Assembly (NCBI GenBank): GCA_022843345.1
Contig: JALHNW010000017.1
Span: 1-14,784, forward strand
Direction: 5' to 3'
Source of the DNA: Rubritepida sp.
GTDB lineage: Bacteria; Pseudomonadota; Alphaproteobacteria; Acetobacterales; Acetobacteraceae
Length of the DNA: 14,784 nucleotides
Of this stretch, positions 1-8,805 are shown piece after piece. The first letter of the stretch is position 1; the number at the start of each line of letters is the position of its first letter. The translations under genes and the position numbers were made by a program. A model generated the notes under the pieces. That model had not been told where the DNA came from, ran no database searches, and saw only the letters and a list, made by a program, of their open reading frames with translations.

Positions 1-1377
1 GGCCAGCAGCGGCGCGGGGATGGCGCGCGGCGGGGCCAGCAGCGCGGCGGCGTGGCGGGGGATGAAGCCGGTGTCCAGCTCCAGCGCCCGCAGCGCCGGG
101 TGGCGTGCGAGGCGGCGCAGGAAGGGCAGGTTGGTGGGGAAGCCGTCCAGGGCCGTGCCTTCCAGCGCCTCCGCCAGCCGGTCCAGCGCCGCCTCGCGGT
201 CCGGCCCCCAGGCGACCAGCTTGGCCAGCATGGGGTCGTAGAAGGAGGTGACGGCATCGCCCGCGCGGAAGCCGGCATCCAGGCGCAGCCCCTCGCCTTG
301 CGGCACCTCCAGGCGCGCGATGCGCCCGGTGCTGGGGCGGAAATCCTGTGCCGCATCCTCGGCGTACAGGCGCACCTCCACGGCGTGGCCCTTCGGCGCG
401 GGCGGGAACGCCGCAGGCAGCGCCTCGCCCGCCGCTACGCGCAGCTGCCACTCCACCAGGTCCAGGCCGGTGATCATCTCGGTGACCGGGTGTTCCACCT
501 GGAGGCGGGTGTTCATCTCCAGGAAGAAGGCGTCCCCGCCCTCGACGATGAACTCCACCGTGCCGGCGTTGACGTAGCCGACGGCGCGGGCGGCATCCAC
601 GGCGGCGCCGTGCAGCCGCTCGCGCAACGCGTCGGGCAGCGCAGGCGCGGGCGCCTCCTCCAGCACCTTCTGGTGGCGGCGCTGCACGGAGCAGTCGCGG
701 GTGTGCAGGTGGATGATGCGGCCATGGGCGTCGCCCAGCACCTGCACCTCGACGTGGCGGGGGCGCGCCAAGTACTTCTCCAGCAGCACGCGGTCGTCGC
801 CGAAGGCGGCCAGGGCCTCGCGCCGCGCCCCGGCCAGCTCGGCGGCGAAGTCCTCCGCGCGGGCGACGGGGCGCATCCCCTTCCCGCCCCCGCCCGCACT
901 GGCCTTGATGAGCACCGGGAAGCCGATGCGCGCGGCCTCGGCGGCCAGGGTCGCCCCGTCCTGCGCCTCGCCGTGGAAGCCGGGCACGGTGGGCACGCCG
1001 GCCGCGACCATCAGCCGCTTGGATTCCGCCTTGGAGCCCATGGCGCGGATCGCCGCCGCGCCCGGCCCGATGAAGGCGATGCCGGCGGCCGCGCAGGCCT
1101 CGGCGAAGGCGGCGTTCTCCGACAGGAAGCCGTAGCCGGGATGGATGGCCTGCGCGCCCGTCCGCCGCGCGATGTCGAGGATGAGGTCGGCGCGCAGGTA
1201 GGACTCCGCGGCCGGCGCCGGCCCCAGCCGGTGCGCCTCGTCCGCCGCCTGGACGTGCAGCGCGTGGGCGTCGGCATCCGAGAAGACGGCGATGCTGCGG
1301 ATGCCCATGCGCCGCGCCGTGCGGGCGATGCGGGCCGCGATCTCGCCCCGGTTGGCGATGAGGATGGCGTCGAACAT
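1..1377 (-). CDS. mccA: 3-methylcrotonyl-CoA carboxylase alpha subunit (biotin carboxylase), partial
   Basis: This is the ATP-dependent biotin carboxylase half of an acyl-CoA carboxylase, charging biotin with bicarbonate in the cytoplasm. The visible 459 residues start at the ATG at 1377 and run off the left edge with no stop. They hold the N-terminal lobe (MFDAILIANRGEIAARI), HPGYGFLSEN at 79-88, the glycine-rich ATP-grasp loop KASAGGGGKGM at 158-168, RDCSVQRRHQKVLEEAPA at 227-244 and the active-site segment EMNTRLQVEHPVTE at 287-300. Residues matching the E. coli AccC catalytic set are present: K116, K158, H208, K237, E275, E287, R291, E295 and R336. Family members of about 650 residues carry a C-terminal biotinyl domain, which would lie outside the window. 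The start is 5 bases after the mccB stop with no clear Shine-Dalgarno, so translation is probably coupled. Sequence alone could also fit a propionyl- or geranyl-CoA carboxylase; the ivd and mccB neighbours favour methylcrotonyl-CoA. Confidence 0.93.
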   Translation of the reverse strand, partial: MFDAILIANRGEIAARIARTARRMGIRSIAVFSDADAHALHVQAADEAHRLGPAPAAESYLRADLILDIARRTGAQAIHPGYGFLSENAAFAEACAAAGIAFIGPGAAAIRAMGSKAESKRLMVAAGVPTVPGFHGEAQDGATLAAEAARIGFPVLIKASAGGGGKGMRPVARAEDFAAELAGARREALAAFGDDRVLLEKYLARPRHVEVQVLGDAHGRIIHLHTRDCSVQRRHQKVLEEAPAPALPDALRERLHGAAVDAARAVGYVNAGTVEFIVEGGDAFFLEMNTRLQVEHPVTEMITGLDLVEWQLRVAAGEALPAAFPPAPKGHAVEVRLYAEDAAQDFRPSTGRIARLEVPQGEGLRLDAGFRAGDAVTSFYDPMLAKLVAWGPDREAALDRLAEALEGTALDGFPTNLPFLRRLARHPALRALELDTGFIPRHAAALLAPPRAIPAPLLA

Positions 1378-1382
1378 GCGCG

Positions 1383-2969
1383 TCACATCCGGAACATGGG
1401 CGCGCGGCGGTGCTCGCCCGGCGCGTGCATGGCGGCGTGCAGCGCCAGGCCCAGCACGTCGCGGGTCATGGCGGGGGGGATGATGCCGTCGTCCCACAGG
1501 CGCGCGGTGGCATGGTATGGGTCGCCCTCGCGCTCGTACTTCTCGCGGATCGGCGCCTTGAAGGCGTCCTCCTCCTGCGCGCTCCACGCCTTGCCGGCGG
1601 CTTCCAGGTTGTCCCGCCGCAGGGTCGCCAGCACGCTCGCCGCCTGCTCGCCCCCCATGACGCTGATGCGGCTGTTGGGCCAGGTGAACAGGAAGCGCGG
1701 GCCGTAGGCGCGGCCGCACATGCCGTAGTTGCCAGCGCCGAAGGAGCCGCCGGTGATCAGCGTCAGCTTGGGCACGGAGGCGGTGGCGACCGCGGTGACC
1801 AGCTTGGCGCCATCCTTGGCAATGCCGCCCGTCTCGTACTTCCGGCCCACCATGAAGCCGGCGATGTTCTGCAGGAACAGCAGCGGGATGCCGCGCTGGC
1901 AGCACAGCTCGATGAAGTGCGCGCCCTTCTGGGCGCTCTCGCTGAACAGGATGCCGTCATTGGCGAGGACGCCCACCGGCATGCCCCACAGGTGCGCGAA
2001 GCCCGTCACCAGCGTGGTGCCGTAGCGCGGCTTGAACTCGTCCAGCGCCGAGGCGTCCACGATGCGCGCGATGATCTCGCGCGCCGGGACCGGCTGGCGG
2101 ACGTCGGCGGGGATCAGCCCTTCCAGCTCGGCGGGGTCGTGCAGCGGCGGCACCGGCAGGCGTGGCGCCTCCGGCGGCTTGGGGGCGTTGAGGTTGCCCA
2201 CGATGCGGCGCAGCAGCAACAGCGCGTGCCGGTCATCCTCCGCCAGGTGGTCCGCCACGCCGGACAGGCGGGTGTGCACGTCGCCGCCGCCGAGGTCCTC
2301 CGCGCTCACCACCTCGCCGGTGGCCGCCTTCACCAACGGCGGGCCGCCGAGGAAGATGGTGCCCTGCTCGCGCACGATCACCGCCTCGTCGCACATCGCC
2401 GGCACGTAGGCGCCGCCGGCGGTGCAGGAGCCCATGACGGCGGCGATCTGCGGGATGCCCAGCGCGGACATGTTGGCCTGGTTGAAGAAGATGCGGCCGA
2501 AATGCTCGCGATCGGGGAAGATCTCGTCCTGGTTGGGCAGGTTTGCGCCGCCGGAATCCACCAGATAGAGGCAGGGCAGCCGGTTTTCCCGCGCCACTTC
2601 CTGCGCCCGCAGGTGCTTCTTGACGGTGAGCGGGTAATAGGAGCCGCCCTTCACCGTCGCGTCATTGGCCACGATGACGCAGAGCCGGCCCGACACCATG
2701 CCCAGCCCGGTGACCAGCCCGGCGCCCGGGACCTCGTCGCCGTACATGCCGTTCGCCGCCAGGGGGCTGAGCTCCAGGAACGGCGCGCCGGGGTCCAGCA
2801 GGTTCTCCACGCGCTCCCGCGGCAGCAGCTTGCCGCGGGCCAGGTGCTTCTGCCGCGCCGCCTCCGGCCCGCCCAGCGCGGCCTTCGCCGTGCGCTCGGC
2901 CAGGGTGGCCAGCAGGGCGCGGTTGTGCGCGGCGTTGGCGCGGAACTCCTCCGAGCGGGTGTTGATCAT
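1383..2969 (-). CDS. mccB: 3-methylcrotonyl-CoA carboxylase beta subunit (carboxyltransferase)
   Basis: This 528-residue carboxyltransferase moves the carboxyl group from carboxybiotin to the gamma carbon of 3-methylcrotonyl-CoA in leucine and isovalerate breakdown. Both crotonase-fold halves are visible. The N half has [15 protein letters not shown] at 135-149 and the oxyanion-type glycine stretch [17 protein letters not shown] at 180-196. The C half has [19 protein letters not shown] at 366-384, [20 protein letters not shown] at 407-426 and [10 protein letters not shown] at 438-447. The [15 protein letters not shown] segment at 428-441 is typical of MCC/GCC beta subunits rather than PccB. 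The ATG at 2969 forms an ATGA overlap with the ivd stop, with GGGAG at 2975-2979 five bases upstream. The frame stays open far upstream across ivd, but that extension is non-homologous shadow sequence. Geranyl-CoA carboxylase is the main alternative. Confidence 0.93.
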   Translation of the reverse strand: MINTRSEEFRANAAHNRALLATLAERTAKAALGGPEAARQKHLARGKLLPRERVENLLDPGAPFLELSPLAANGMYGDEVPGAGLVTGLGMVSGRLCVIVANDATVKGGSYYPLTVKKHLRAQEVARENRLPCLYLVDSGGANLPNQDEIFPDREHFGRIFFNQANMSALGIPQIAAVMGSCTAGGAYVPAMCDEAVIVREQGTIFLGGPPLVKAATGEVVSAEDLGGGDVHTRLSGVADHLAEDDRHALLLLRRIVGNLNAPKPPEAPRLPVPPLHDPAELEGLIPADVRQPVPAREIIARIVDASALDEFKPRYGTTLVTGFAHLWGMPVGVLANDGILFSESAQKGAHFIELCCQRGIPLLFLQNIAGFMVGRKYETGGIAKDGAKLVTAVATASVPKLTLITGGSFGAGNYGMCGRAYGPRFLFTWPNSRISVMGGEQAASVLATLRRDNLEAAGKAWSAQEEDAFKAPIREKYEREGDPYHATARLWDDGIIPPAMTRDVLGLALHAAMHAPGEHRRAPMFRM

Positions 2970-4141
2970 GCCGTCTCCCGGAACAGCTCGCGCCCGATCA
3001 GCAGGCGGCGGATCTCGGAGGTGCCGGCGCCGATCTCGTAGAGCTTGGCGTCGCGCAGCAGCCGCCCCGTCGGGTAGTCGTTGATGTAGCCGTTGCCGCC
3101 GAGGATCTGGATGGCATCCAGCGCCGCACGCGTCGCCTCCTCGGCCGCGAAGAGGATCGCGCCGGCCGCGTCCTTGCGCGTGGTGCGCCCCGCGTCGCAG
3201 GCGCGCGCGACGGCGTAGACGTAGGCGCGCGCGGCGTTCATCCGCGTGTACATGTCGGCGACCTTGCCCTGGATGAACTGGAATTCGCCGATCGCCTGGC
3301 CGAACTGCTTCCGCTCGTGGATGTAGGGCACCACCACGTCCAGGCAGGCCTGCATGATGCCCAAGGGGCCTGCGGCCAGCACGGCGCGCTCGTAGTCCAG
3401 CCCCGACATCAGCACGCGCACGCCGCCGTTGAGCTGGCCCAGCACGTTCTCCGCGGGCACCTCGCAATCCTCGAACACCAGTTCGGAGGTGGGCGATCCG
3501 CGCATCCCCAGCTTGTCCAGCTTCTGCGCCGGGGTGAAGCCCCGGAAACCCTTCTCGACGATGAAGGCGGTGATGCCCTTCGGCCCTGCCTCCGGCTCGG
3601 TCTTGGCGTAGACGATGATCGTCTCGGCGTAGTGCGCGTTGGTGATCCACAGCTTGGTGCCGTTCAGCACGTAGCGGTCGCCGCGCTTCTCCGCGCGCAC
3701 CTTCATGCTGACCACGTCGGAACCCGCGCCCGGCTCGCTCATCGCCAGCGCGCCCAGGTGCTCGCCGCTGATCAGCTTCGGCAGGTAGCGGGCCTTCTGC
3801 TCCGCCGTGCCGTTGCGCTCGAGCTGGTTCACGCAGAGGTTGGAATGCGCGCCGTAGCTCAACCCCACGCTGGCGGAGGCGCGGGACACCTCCTCCATCG
3901 CCACGCAATGCGCGAGGTAGCCCATGCCGGCCCCGCCGCGCGCCTCGTCCACCGTGATGCCGTGCAGGCCCAGCGCGCCCATCTTCGGCCAGAGGTGGCG
4001 GGGGAACTCGTCGGTGCGGTCTATCTCGGCGGCAAGCGGGGCGACCTCGTCGGCGCAGAAGCCGCGCACGGTGTCGCGCAGCGCTTCCACTTCCTCGCCC
4101 AGGCCGAAATCCAGCGAGGGAATGCCCGTGTTCGGCAGCAT
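2966..4141 (-). CDS. ivd: Isovaleryl-CoA dehydrogenase
   Basis: This FAD-dependent acyl-CoA dehydrogenase of 391 residues oxidises isovaleryl-CoA to 3-methylcrotonyl-CoA, passing electrons to ETF. The N-terminal helical domain ends near residue 130, followed by the FAD/substrate beta domain with [16 protein letters not shown] at 133-148 and [18 protein letters not shown] at 164-181. The C-terminal helical domain carries [19 protein letters not shown] at 346-364. The subclass is shown by the catalytic base: Glu251 sits in SGLDYER, the place used by human isovaleryl-CoA dehydrogenase, while the position of the medium-chain enzyme's Glu (YEGTS) is Ala372 in GAGTS. I chose the ATG at 4141 because [14 protein letters not shown] matches the family N terminus and length; it overlaps the preceding stop by one base (TGATG). 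An in-frame ATG at 4156 is possible but less likely. The product would feed the carboxylase encoded next. Confidence 0.95.
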   Translation of the reverse strand: MLPNTGIPSLDFGLGEEVEALRDTVRGFCADEVAPLAAEIDRTDEFPRHLWPKMGALGLHGITVDEARGGAGMGYLAHCVAMEEVSRASASVGLSYGAHSNLCVNQLERNGTAEQKARYLPKLISGEHLGALAMSEPGAGSDVVSMKVRAEKRGDRYVLNGTKLWITNAHYAETIIVYAKTEPEAGPKGITAFIVEKGFRGFTPAQKLDKLGMRGSPTSELVFEDCEVPAENVLGQLNGGVRVLMSGLDYERAVLAAGPLGIMQACLDVVVPYIHERKQFGQAIGEFQFIQGKVADMYTRMNAARAYVYAVARACDAGRTTRKDAAGAILFAAEEATRAALDAIQILGGNGYINDYPTGRLLRDAKLYEIGAGTSEIRRLLIGRELFRETA

Positions 4142-5655
4142 CACACCTGTTCCCATGTCTCGCGCAGCACCTTGCGCATGATCTTGCCGGTGGCGGTCTG
4201 CGGCAAGGCGTCCACGAAGCGGATGTGGCGCGGGTAGCAATGCGCCGCCAGCCGCCCCCGCACCTGGTCCTGCAACGCCCGCGCGAGGTCGCCGCTGCCC
4301 TGCTCACCGGCGCGCAGCACCACGGCGGCCGCCACCGCCTCGGTCCGCAGCGCGTCGGGCACGCCGAACACGGCCGCCGCCGCCACGGCGGGGTGGCGCA
4401 GCAGGCAATCCTCGATCTCCGACGGCCCGATCCGGTAGCCGGCGGAAGTGATCACGTCATCCGCCCGGCCCAGGAAGCGCACGAAGCCCTCGCCGTCCAT
4501 CTCGCCAGCATCACCGGTCAACAGCCAGCCATCCCGGAACTTCTCCGCCGTCGCCTCCGGGCGGTTCCAGTAGCGCAGGAACATCACCGGGTCGGGCGCG
4601 CGCACGGCGATCTGGCCGTCGCGGATCGCCACCTCGTGCCCCGGCACGGCGCGGCCCGCCCAGCCGGGCTTCGGCGGGAACAACGCGCCGCAGGAGGAGA
4701 CGACGAGGTTGCATTCCGTCTGCCCGTAGAACTCGTTTATCGTGACGCCGAAGGCCTCGCGCCCCCAGTCCAGCATCTCCGCGCCCAGCGTCTCGCCGCC
4801 GCTGCCGATGGACCGCGGGCGCGCCCGCCCGCCCGGCACCTGGCGCATCAGCCGCAGGGCGGTGGGCGGCAGGAACAGGTTCCGCACGCCCTCCGCGGCG
4901 ATCAGGCGGAACGCCTCCTCGGGGTCGAACTTCGCCATGCGGTGCGCCAGCACGGGCACGCCGTGGAACAGCGAGGGCAGCAGCACGTCCAGCAACCCGC
5001 CGATCCAGGCCCAGTCGGCCGGCGTCCAGAACAGGTCGCCCCCTTGCGGAAACAAGTCCTGCGGCATCTCGACGCCCGGCAGGTGGCCCAGCAGCACCCG
5101 ATGGGCGTGCAGCGCCCCCTTCGCCGGGCCGGTGGTGCCGGAGGTGTAGATGATGAGCGCCGGGTCATCGGCCAGCGTGTCGGCGCAGTCATGCCGGTCA
5201 CTCGCGCGCGCCATCTGGGCGGGCAGGTCCTCCGCCAGCAGCAGCAGCGGCCCGGGCGGCACGTGCGCCGCGCCCATGGCATCCGTGACGACGGCGCGCG
5301 CGTCGCAATCGGCGAGCCGGTAGGCGACCGCATCCGGCCCGAAGAGCTGGAACAGCGGCACCGCGATGGCGCCGATGCGGTAGATGGCCATGTGCGCCAC
5401 GGCGCAGAGCGGCACCTGCGGCAGCAGCACCGCCACCCGGTCGCCCGCCCGCACGCCCTGGGCCAGCAGCAGGTTGGCGAGCCGCGACGCATCGCGCAGC
5501 ACCTCGTCGAAGGTGATGGCGCGCCCGCCCGGCTCGCGCAGCGCCACCCGCCCGCTGCCATCCGCCCAGCGGTCGCAGCAGGCGCGCGCGATGTTGAAGC
5601 GCTCCGGGATGTCCCAGCGGAAGTCCCGCCGCCACGCCTCGTAGGTCAGAGCCAC
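4141..5655 (-). CDS. AMP-forming acyl-CoA synthetase (ACS/MACS type)
   Basis: This 504-residue adenylate-forming enzyme couples a free carboxylic acid to CoA using ATP. Core motifs are intact: P-loop [12 protein letters not shown] at 169-180, [12 protein letters not shown] at 284-295, [10 protein letters not shown] at 307-316, [20 protein letters not shown] at 376-395, [20 protein letters not shown] at 396-415 and the C-terminal [15 protein letters not shown] at 485-499 with acetylatable Lys491. Gly311 occupies the place of the tryptophan that closes the acyl pocket in true acetyl-CoA synthetases (WWQTE), which suggests a longer or branched acyl group; this is inference. The start is a GTG at 5655, overlapping the livF end by 10 bases, with a GGCGGAAG-like ribosome site just upstream. 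Its place between the transporter and ivd suggests activation of isovalerate or a similar acid. The exact substrate cannot be read from sequence; an acetoacetate or medium-chain acid ligase remains possible. Confidence 0.88.
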   Translation of the reverse strand: MALTYEAWRRDFRWDIPERFNIARACCDRWADGSGRVALREPGGRAITFDEVLRDASRLANLLLAQGVRAGDRVAVLLPQVPLCAVAHMAIYRIGAIAVPLFQLFGPDAVAYRLADCDARAVVTDAMGAAHVPPGPLLLLAEDLPAQMARASDRHDCADTLADDPALIIYTSGTTGPAKGALHAHRVLLGHLPGVEMPQDLFPQGGDLFWTPADWAWIGGLLDVLLPSLFHGVPVLAHRMAKFDPEEAFRLIAAEGVRNLFLPPTALRLMRQVPGGRARPRSIGSGGETLGAEMLDWGREAFGVTINEFYGQTECNLVVSSCGALFPPKPGWAGRAVPGHEVAIRDGQIAVRAPDPVMFLRYWNRPEATAEKFRDGWLLTGDAGEMDGEGFVRFLGRADDVITSAGYRIGPSEIEDCLLRHPAVAAAAVFGVPDALRTEAVAAAVVLRAGEQGSGDLARALQDQVRGRLAAHCYPRHIRFVDALPQTATGKIMRKVLRETWEQV

Positions 5656-6440
5656 CGCTTCCGCCGTTTGTAGCTCTTGATGTCCTTGAAGGACTTGCGG
5701 TCCGCCCCGTGCCCGCCGAGGTAGAATTCCTTCACGTCCTCGTTGTCCATCAGGCTGGCCGCGGTGCCGTCCAGCACCACCTTGCCCTGCTCCATCACGT
5801 AGCCGTAGCTCGCCACGCTCAGCGCCATCCGCGCGTTCTGCTCCACCAGCAGGATGGTGATGCCCAGGTCGCGGTTCAGCTTGCGGATGATGCCGAAGAC
5901 CTCCTTCACCAGCAGCGGGCTGAGCCCCATGGACGGTTCGTCCATCAGGATCAGCTTGGGCCGCGCCATCAGCGCGCGGCCGATCGCCAGCATCTGCTGC
6001 TCCCCGCCCGACAGGTAGCCGGCCAGCCCCGTGCGTTCCTTCAGGCGGGGGAAGTAGTCGTACACCATGTCGATGTCGCGCTTCACCTCGTTGTCCGACC
6101 GGGTGAAGGCGCCCAGGCGCAGGTTCTCCAGGCAGGTCATGTCGGCGATGATCCGCCGCCCCTCCATCACCTGGAAGATGCCGCGGCGCACGATGAGGTG
6201 CGGGTCGGTGCCGTGGATCGCCTCGCCCATGAAGCGCACCTCGCCGCGCGTCACCTCGCCCTCCTCCGTCTTCAGCAGGCCGGAGATGGCCTTGAGCGTG
6301 GTGGACTTGCCCGCGCCGTTGGCGCCGAGGAGGGCGACGATCTCCCCCTTCGGCACCTCCAGCGACAGGCCGCGCAGCACCAGGATGACGTCGTTGTAGA
6401 CGACCTCGATGTTGTTGACCTGGAGCAGCGCCTCGCTCAT
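5646..6440 (-). CDS. livF: LivF-type ABC transporter ATP-binding protein
   Basis: This is the second ATPase of the HAAT (branched-chain amino acid type) importer, acting at the cytoplasmic face of the membrane with LivG, LivH and LivM. The 264 residues contain Walker A GANGAGKST at 39-47, the Q-loop glutamine in IFQVMEGRR at 88-96, signature LSGGEQQ at 143-149, Walker B LILMDE at 163-168 with catalytic Glu168, and ILLVEQNA at 196-203, where LivF proteins commonly have Gln in the H-loop. It is longer than a typical LivF of about 235 residues because of a basic tail from about residue 246, ending YKRRKRWL. The ATG at 6440 lies 4 bases past the substrate-binding-protein stop with only a weak Shine-Dalgarno. 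The end overlaps the acyl-CoA synthetase start by 10 bases. Confidence 0.95.
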   Translation of the reverse strand: MSEALLQVNNIEVVYNDVILVLRGLSLEVPKGEIVALLGANGAGKSTTLKAISGLLKTEEGEVTRGEVRFMGEAIHGTDPHLIVRRGIFQVMEGRRIIADMTCLENLRLGAFTRSDNEVKRDIDMVYDYFPRLKERTGLAGYLSGGEQQMLAIGRALMARPKLILMDEPSMGLSPLLVKEVFGIIRKLNRDLGITILLVEQNARMALSVASYGYVMEQGKVVLDGTAASLMDNEDVKEFYLGGHGADRKSFKDIKSYKRRKRWL

Positions 6441-6444
6441 CGGC

Positions 6445-7722
6445 CTACCAGCCCAGCCAGTCGCGCCGGCGCTCCAGCGTGATGGTCTGCACCGGCTCCA
6501 GGCGCATGGTGCCGGCGCGCATCAGCTCGTCCACGCTGCCCTGCGTCGTGTCCCCGCCCACCCTCGCGCGGTAGAGCGCGACGGCCATCGTGCCGCGGTG
6601 GTCCTCGTTGGTGAAGGTGGACGGCGCGCAGACGCCTTCCGTGCCCGCGGGCACCCAGTCGCGCCGCGCGTAGAAGCCGTCGCGGATGCGCTCGCCGGTG
6701 ATCTGGCCGTTGTTGGCGGCCGCCGTCTCCATCGCCTCCGTCATCAGCAGCGCGGCGCAGATGCCGGCCAGGTAGTGGACCGGGCGGTAGGCGGTGCCGG
6801 CCTGGTCGCTCATGCGGCTGATGGCGCGCACCGTCTCCATGCCCGGCGCGGTGCCGCCCCAGACGGCGGTGGTGCGGACCGGGAAGACCACGCCGTTCGC
6901 CGCCACGCCCGCGGCCTTCATCGCGTTCTCGTCCATCCCCCAGACGTTGCCCAGGAACTGCACCTGCACGCCCACCGTCTGGCAGGCCCGCAGCACGGAG
7001 ATGTTGGAGCCCGCCGTGTTGCCCAGGTAGGCGTAGTTGGCGCCCTGGTTGCGCAGCGTCAGGCATTGCGCCGTGTAGTCGCCCGGGGTGAGCGCGAACT
7101 GGATGGCCGGCAGCACGTCGAAGCCCAGCTCGGCGGCCAGCGCCTCGCCCGCCGCCTTGGGCGAATTGGGATAGGGGTGGTTGGCGCCCATGTGGACGTA
7201 TTTCGGCCGGCCCTGCTGGCCGCGGCGGTTCCAGTCCTCGCGCGACCAGATCAGCATGGCGCGCAGCGCGTCGGAGTAGGAGGGGCCGTAGAAGAAGTTG
7301 AACGGCGCCGCCTTGTCGGCCCGCGGCGCGCGGCCCGTGGGGTCGGTCAGCGCGGCGGAGTAGGAGCCGGAGATGTAGGGCACGCGGTCGCGCGTGTTGA
7401 AGGTGATCAGCGCCTCGGTGTCCACCGTGCCCCAGCCCTGGATGGCGACGGGCCGCTCGCGGCCCATCCAGCTCTGGTACTGGCTGATGGCGCGCGGCGC
7501 CTGGTAGCCGTAGTCCACCGTCATCACGTTCATCGGCCGCCCGGCGACGCGGCGGTTGGCGTTCACCCAGGCCAGCGCGTCCTGCACACCACGGCCATAG
7601 GGCACGCCCACGTCGGATGTCGGGCCCGAGTAGTCGGCGATGTGCCCGACCTGGATGGGCGCCTGGGCCAGCGCGGGCGCGGCACCCAGCGCGAGGGCCG
7701 CGGCGAGCAGCGTCTTCTTCAT
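6445..7722 (-). CDS. Periplasmic substrate-binding protein of the HAAT transporter
   Basis: This 425-residue periplasmic ligand-binding protein of the LivK/Peripla_BP_6 type delivers substrate to LivHM. It begins with a clear Sec signal peptide, MKKTLLAAALALGAAPALA, with predicted cleavage before Gln20. The mature part starts IQVGHIADYSGPTSDVG and later has the lobe segments RDRVPYISGSYSAALTD and YAYLGNTAGSNIS, in keeping with a type I two-lobe fold. Four cysteines lie in the C-terminal half, in QCLTL, RACQT, GICAA and GVCAP, so disulfides are possible in the periplasm. I chose the ATG at 7722 rather than 7740 because it gives a normal signal peptide and has GGAGG at the right distance. This subfamily differs from classical leucine-binding LivK, so the ligand should not be assumed to be an amino acid; aromatic or aliphatic acids are other possibilities. 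Confidence 0.9.
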   Translation of the reverse strand: MKKTLLAAALALGAAPALAQAPIQVGHIADYSGPTSDVGVPYGRGVQDALAWVNANRRVAGRPMNVMTVDYGYQAPRAISQYQSWMGRERPVAIQGWGTVDTEALITFNTRDRVPYISGSYSAALTDPTGRAPRADKAAPFNFFYGPSYSDALRAMLIWSREDWNRRGQQGRPKYVHMGANHPYPNSPKAAGEALAAELGFDVLPAIQFALTPGDYTAQCLTLRNQGANYAYLGNTAGSNISVLRACQTVGVQVQFLGNVWGMDENAMKAAGVAANGVVFPVRTTAVWGGTAPGMETVRAISRMSDQAGTAYRPVHYLAGICAALLMTEAMETAAANNGQITGERIRDGFYARRDWVPAGTEGVCAPSTFTNEDHRGTMAVALYRARVGGDTTQGSVDELMRAGTMRLEPVQTITLERRRDWLGW

Positions 7723-7729
7723 GGTGGTT

Positions 7730-7734
7730 CCTCC
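7730..7734 (-). promoter_or_regulatory. Strong ribosome binding site of the substrate-binding protein gene
   Basis: The minus strand reads GGAGG seven bases before the ATG at 7722, in the 26-base gap after the livM stop. Most other internal starts in this operon rely on overlaps with weaker sites. It decides the start against the upstream ATG at 7740. Independent loading fits the known need for excess binding protein over membrane components. Confidence 0.75.
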
Positions 7735-7748
7735 GTGCATGTTCTTGC

Positions 7749-8804
7749 TTAGTGGCTGTAGGGGTAGAGCTTCCAGTACGCCTTGATCAACCGCCATCGT
7801 CGCGCCAGCCCGTCCGGCTCGAAGATCAGGAACAGGATTATCGCGGCGCCGATCGCCATCTCGCGCAGGAAATTCAGCGAGTTGCCGAGGTTCAGGGCAC
7901 GGTCGATCGCACCGCCCTGCAGCGCCTGCGCGGCGGATTGCACCATCTCGGGCATCAGCACCATGAAGGCGGCGCCCATCAGCGACCCCATCACCGAACC
8001 CAGCCCGCCGATGATGACCATCGCAAGGAACTGGATGGAGAACAGGATGTTGAACGCCTCGACGCTGACGAACAGGATGTAGTGCGCGTAGAGCGCGCCC
8101 CCGATCCCGGCGTAGAAGGAGGCGATGCCGAAGGACAGCGTGCGGTAGTAGGCGAGGTTGATGCCCATCACCTCCGCGCTCAGGTAGTGGTCGCGCACGG
8201 CGATCAGCGCGCGGCCGTCGCGGCTCCGCATCAGGTTCGCGGCCATCACGAACATGATGATGACCCAGGCGAGTACGACGTAGAAATACGTCTCCTCCCG
8301 GTCGAACCGGAAGCCGAACAGGGTGAAGTTCTCCGTCACGCGCCCCGCCACGCCGCCCGAGAACCAACGCGCGCGGGCGAAGAAATCCTCCAGGATGAAC
8401 TGCGCCGCCAGCGTGGCGATGGCGAGGTAGAGCCCCTTCAGCCGCGCCGCCGGCAGGCCGAAGAACAGCCCCACCACCGCCGTCACCAGCCCGGCCAGCG
8501 GGATGGCGAGCGCCACCGGCACCCCCATCCCCGCGAAGCCCGCCGAGGAGAAGGCGCCGAAGCCGAAGAAGGCCGCGTGCCCGATGCTGATCTGCCCCGT
8601 GAAGCCCACCAGGATGTTCAGCCCGAGTGCGGCGATGCCGAGGAAGCCGATCTGGATCAGCAGCGACAGCTCGTAGCGCCCGAAGACCAGCGGCGCGCAG
8701 CACAGCACCAGCAGCCCCGCGAACAGCGCCAGGCGCGAGTTGCGCGTGGGGAAGATCGTCATGTCCGCCGCGTAGGAGGTGCGGAAATCGCCGCAGGGGT
8801 TCAT
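7749..8804 (-). CDS. livM: LivM-type ABC transporter permease
   Basis: This integral membrane permease of 351 residues pairs with LivH to form the HAAT translocation channel. Family features include GFLGIAALGLNILVGFTGQ with ISIGHAAFFGFGAF directly after it, the cytoplasmic coupling loop SRDGRALIAVRDHYLSAEVM, and the C-terminal IIGGLGSVMGSLMGAAF. About eight to ten hydrophobic segments are visible. I chose the ATG at 8804 (MNPCGDFRTSYAADMTIFP), one base after the livH stop; the F-x-T-S-Y-x-A-D leader resembles N termini I know from LivM proteins of similar clusters. The in-frame ATG at 8762 would remove that leader, and a longer frame to 8843 would run into livH. There is no visible Shine-Dalgarno, so coupling to livH is likely. 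The gene ends in TAA, followed by a 26-base gap with a strong ribosome site for the binding protein. Confidence 0.93.
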   Translation of the reverse strand: MNPCGDFRTSYAADMTIFPTRNSRLALFAGLLVLCCAPLVFGRYELSLLIQIGFLGIAALGLNILVGFTGQISIGHAAFFGFGAFSSAGFAGMGVPVALAIPLAGLVTAVVGLFFGLPAARLKGLYLAIATLAAQFILEDFFARARWFSGGVAGRVTENFTLFGFRFDREETYFYVVLAWVIIMFVMAANLMRSRDGRALIAVRDHYLSAEVMGINLAYYRTLSFGIASFYAGIGGALYAHYILFVSVEAFNILFSIQFLAMVIIGGLGSVMGSLMGAAFMVLMPEMVQSAAQALQGGAIDRALNLGNSLNFLREMAIGAAIILFLIFEPDGLARRWRLIKAYWKLYPYSH

Positions 8805-8805
8805 G

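Noticed and set aside
52..3041. Two long plus-strand frames (52-1707 and 1410-3041) opposite the carboxylase genes.
   Set aside because: They have the same low-complexity antisense composition, cross several real gene boundaries and show no ribosome site or family motif.
2970..4307. Minus-strand frame continuous with mccB that would extend the protein to 974 residues.
   Set aside because: The extension is a shifted-frame reading of ivd. The ATG at 2969 with GGGAG upstream gives the normal MCC beta N terminus and length.
6445..8703. Minus-strand frame of 752 codons suggesting a fusion ahead of the substrate-binding protein.
   Set aside because: The N-terminal part is a shadow of livM; the signal peptide and GGAGG at 7722 show where the real gene starts.
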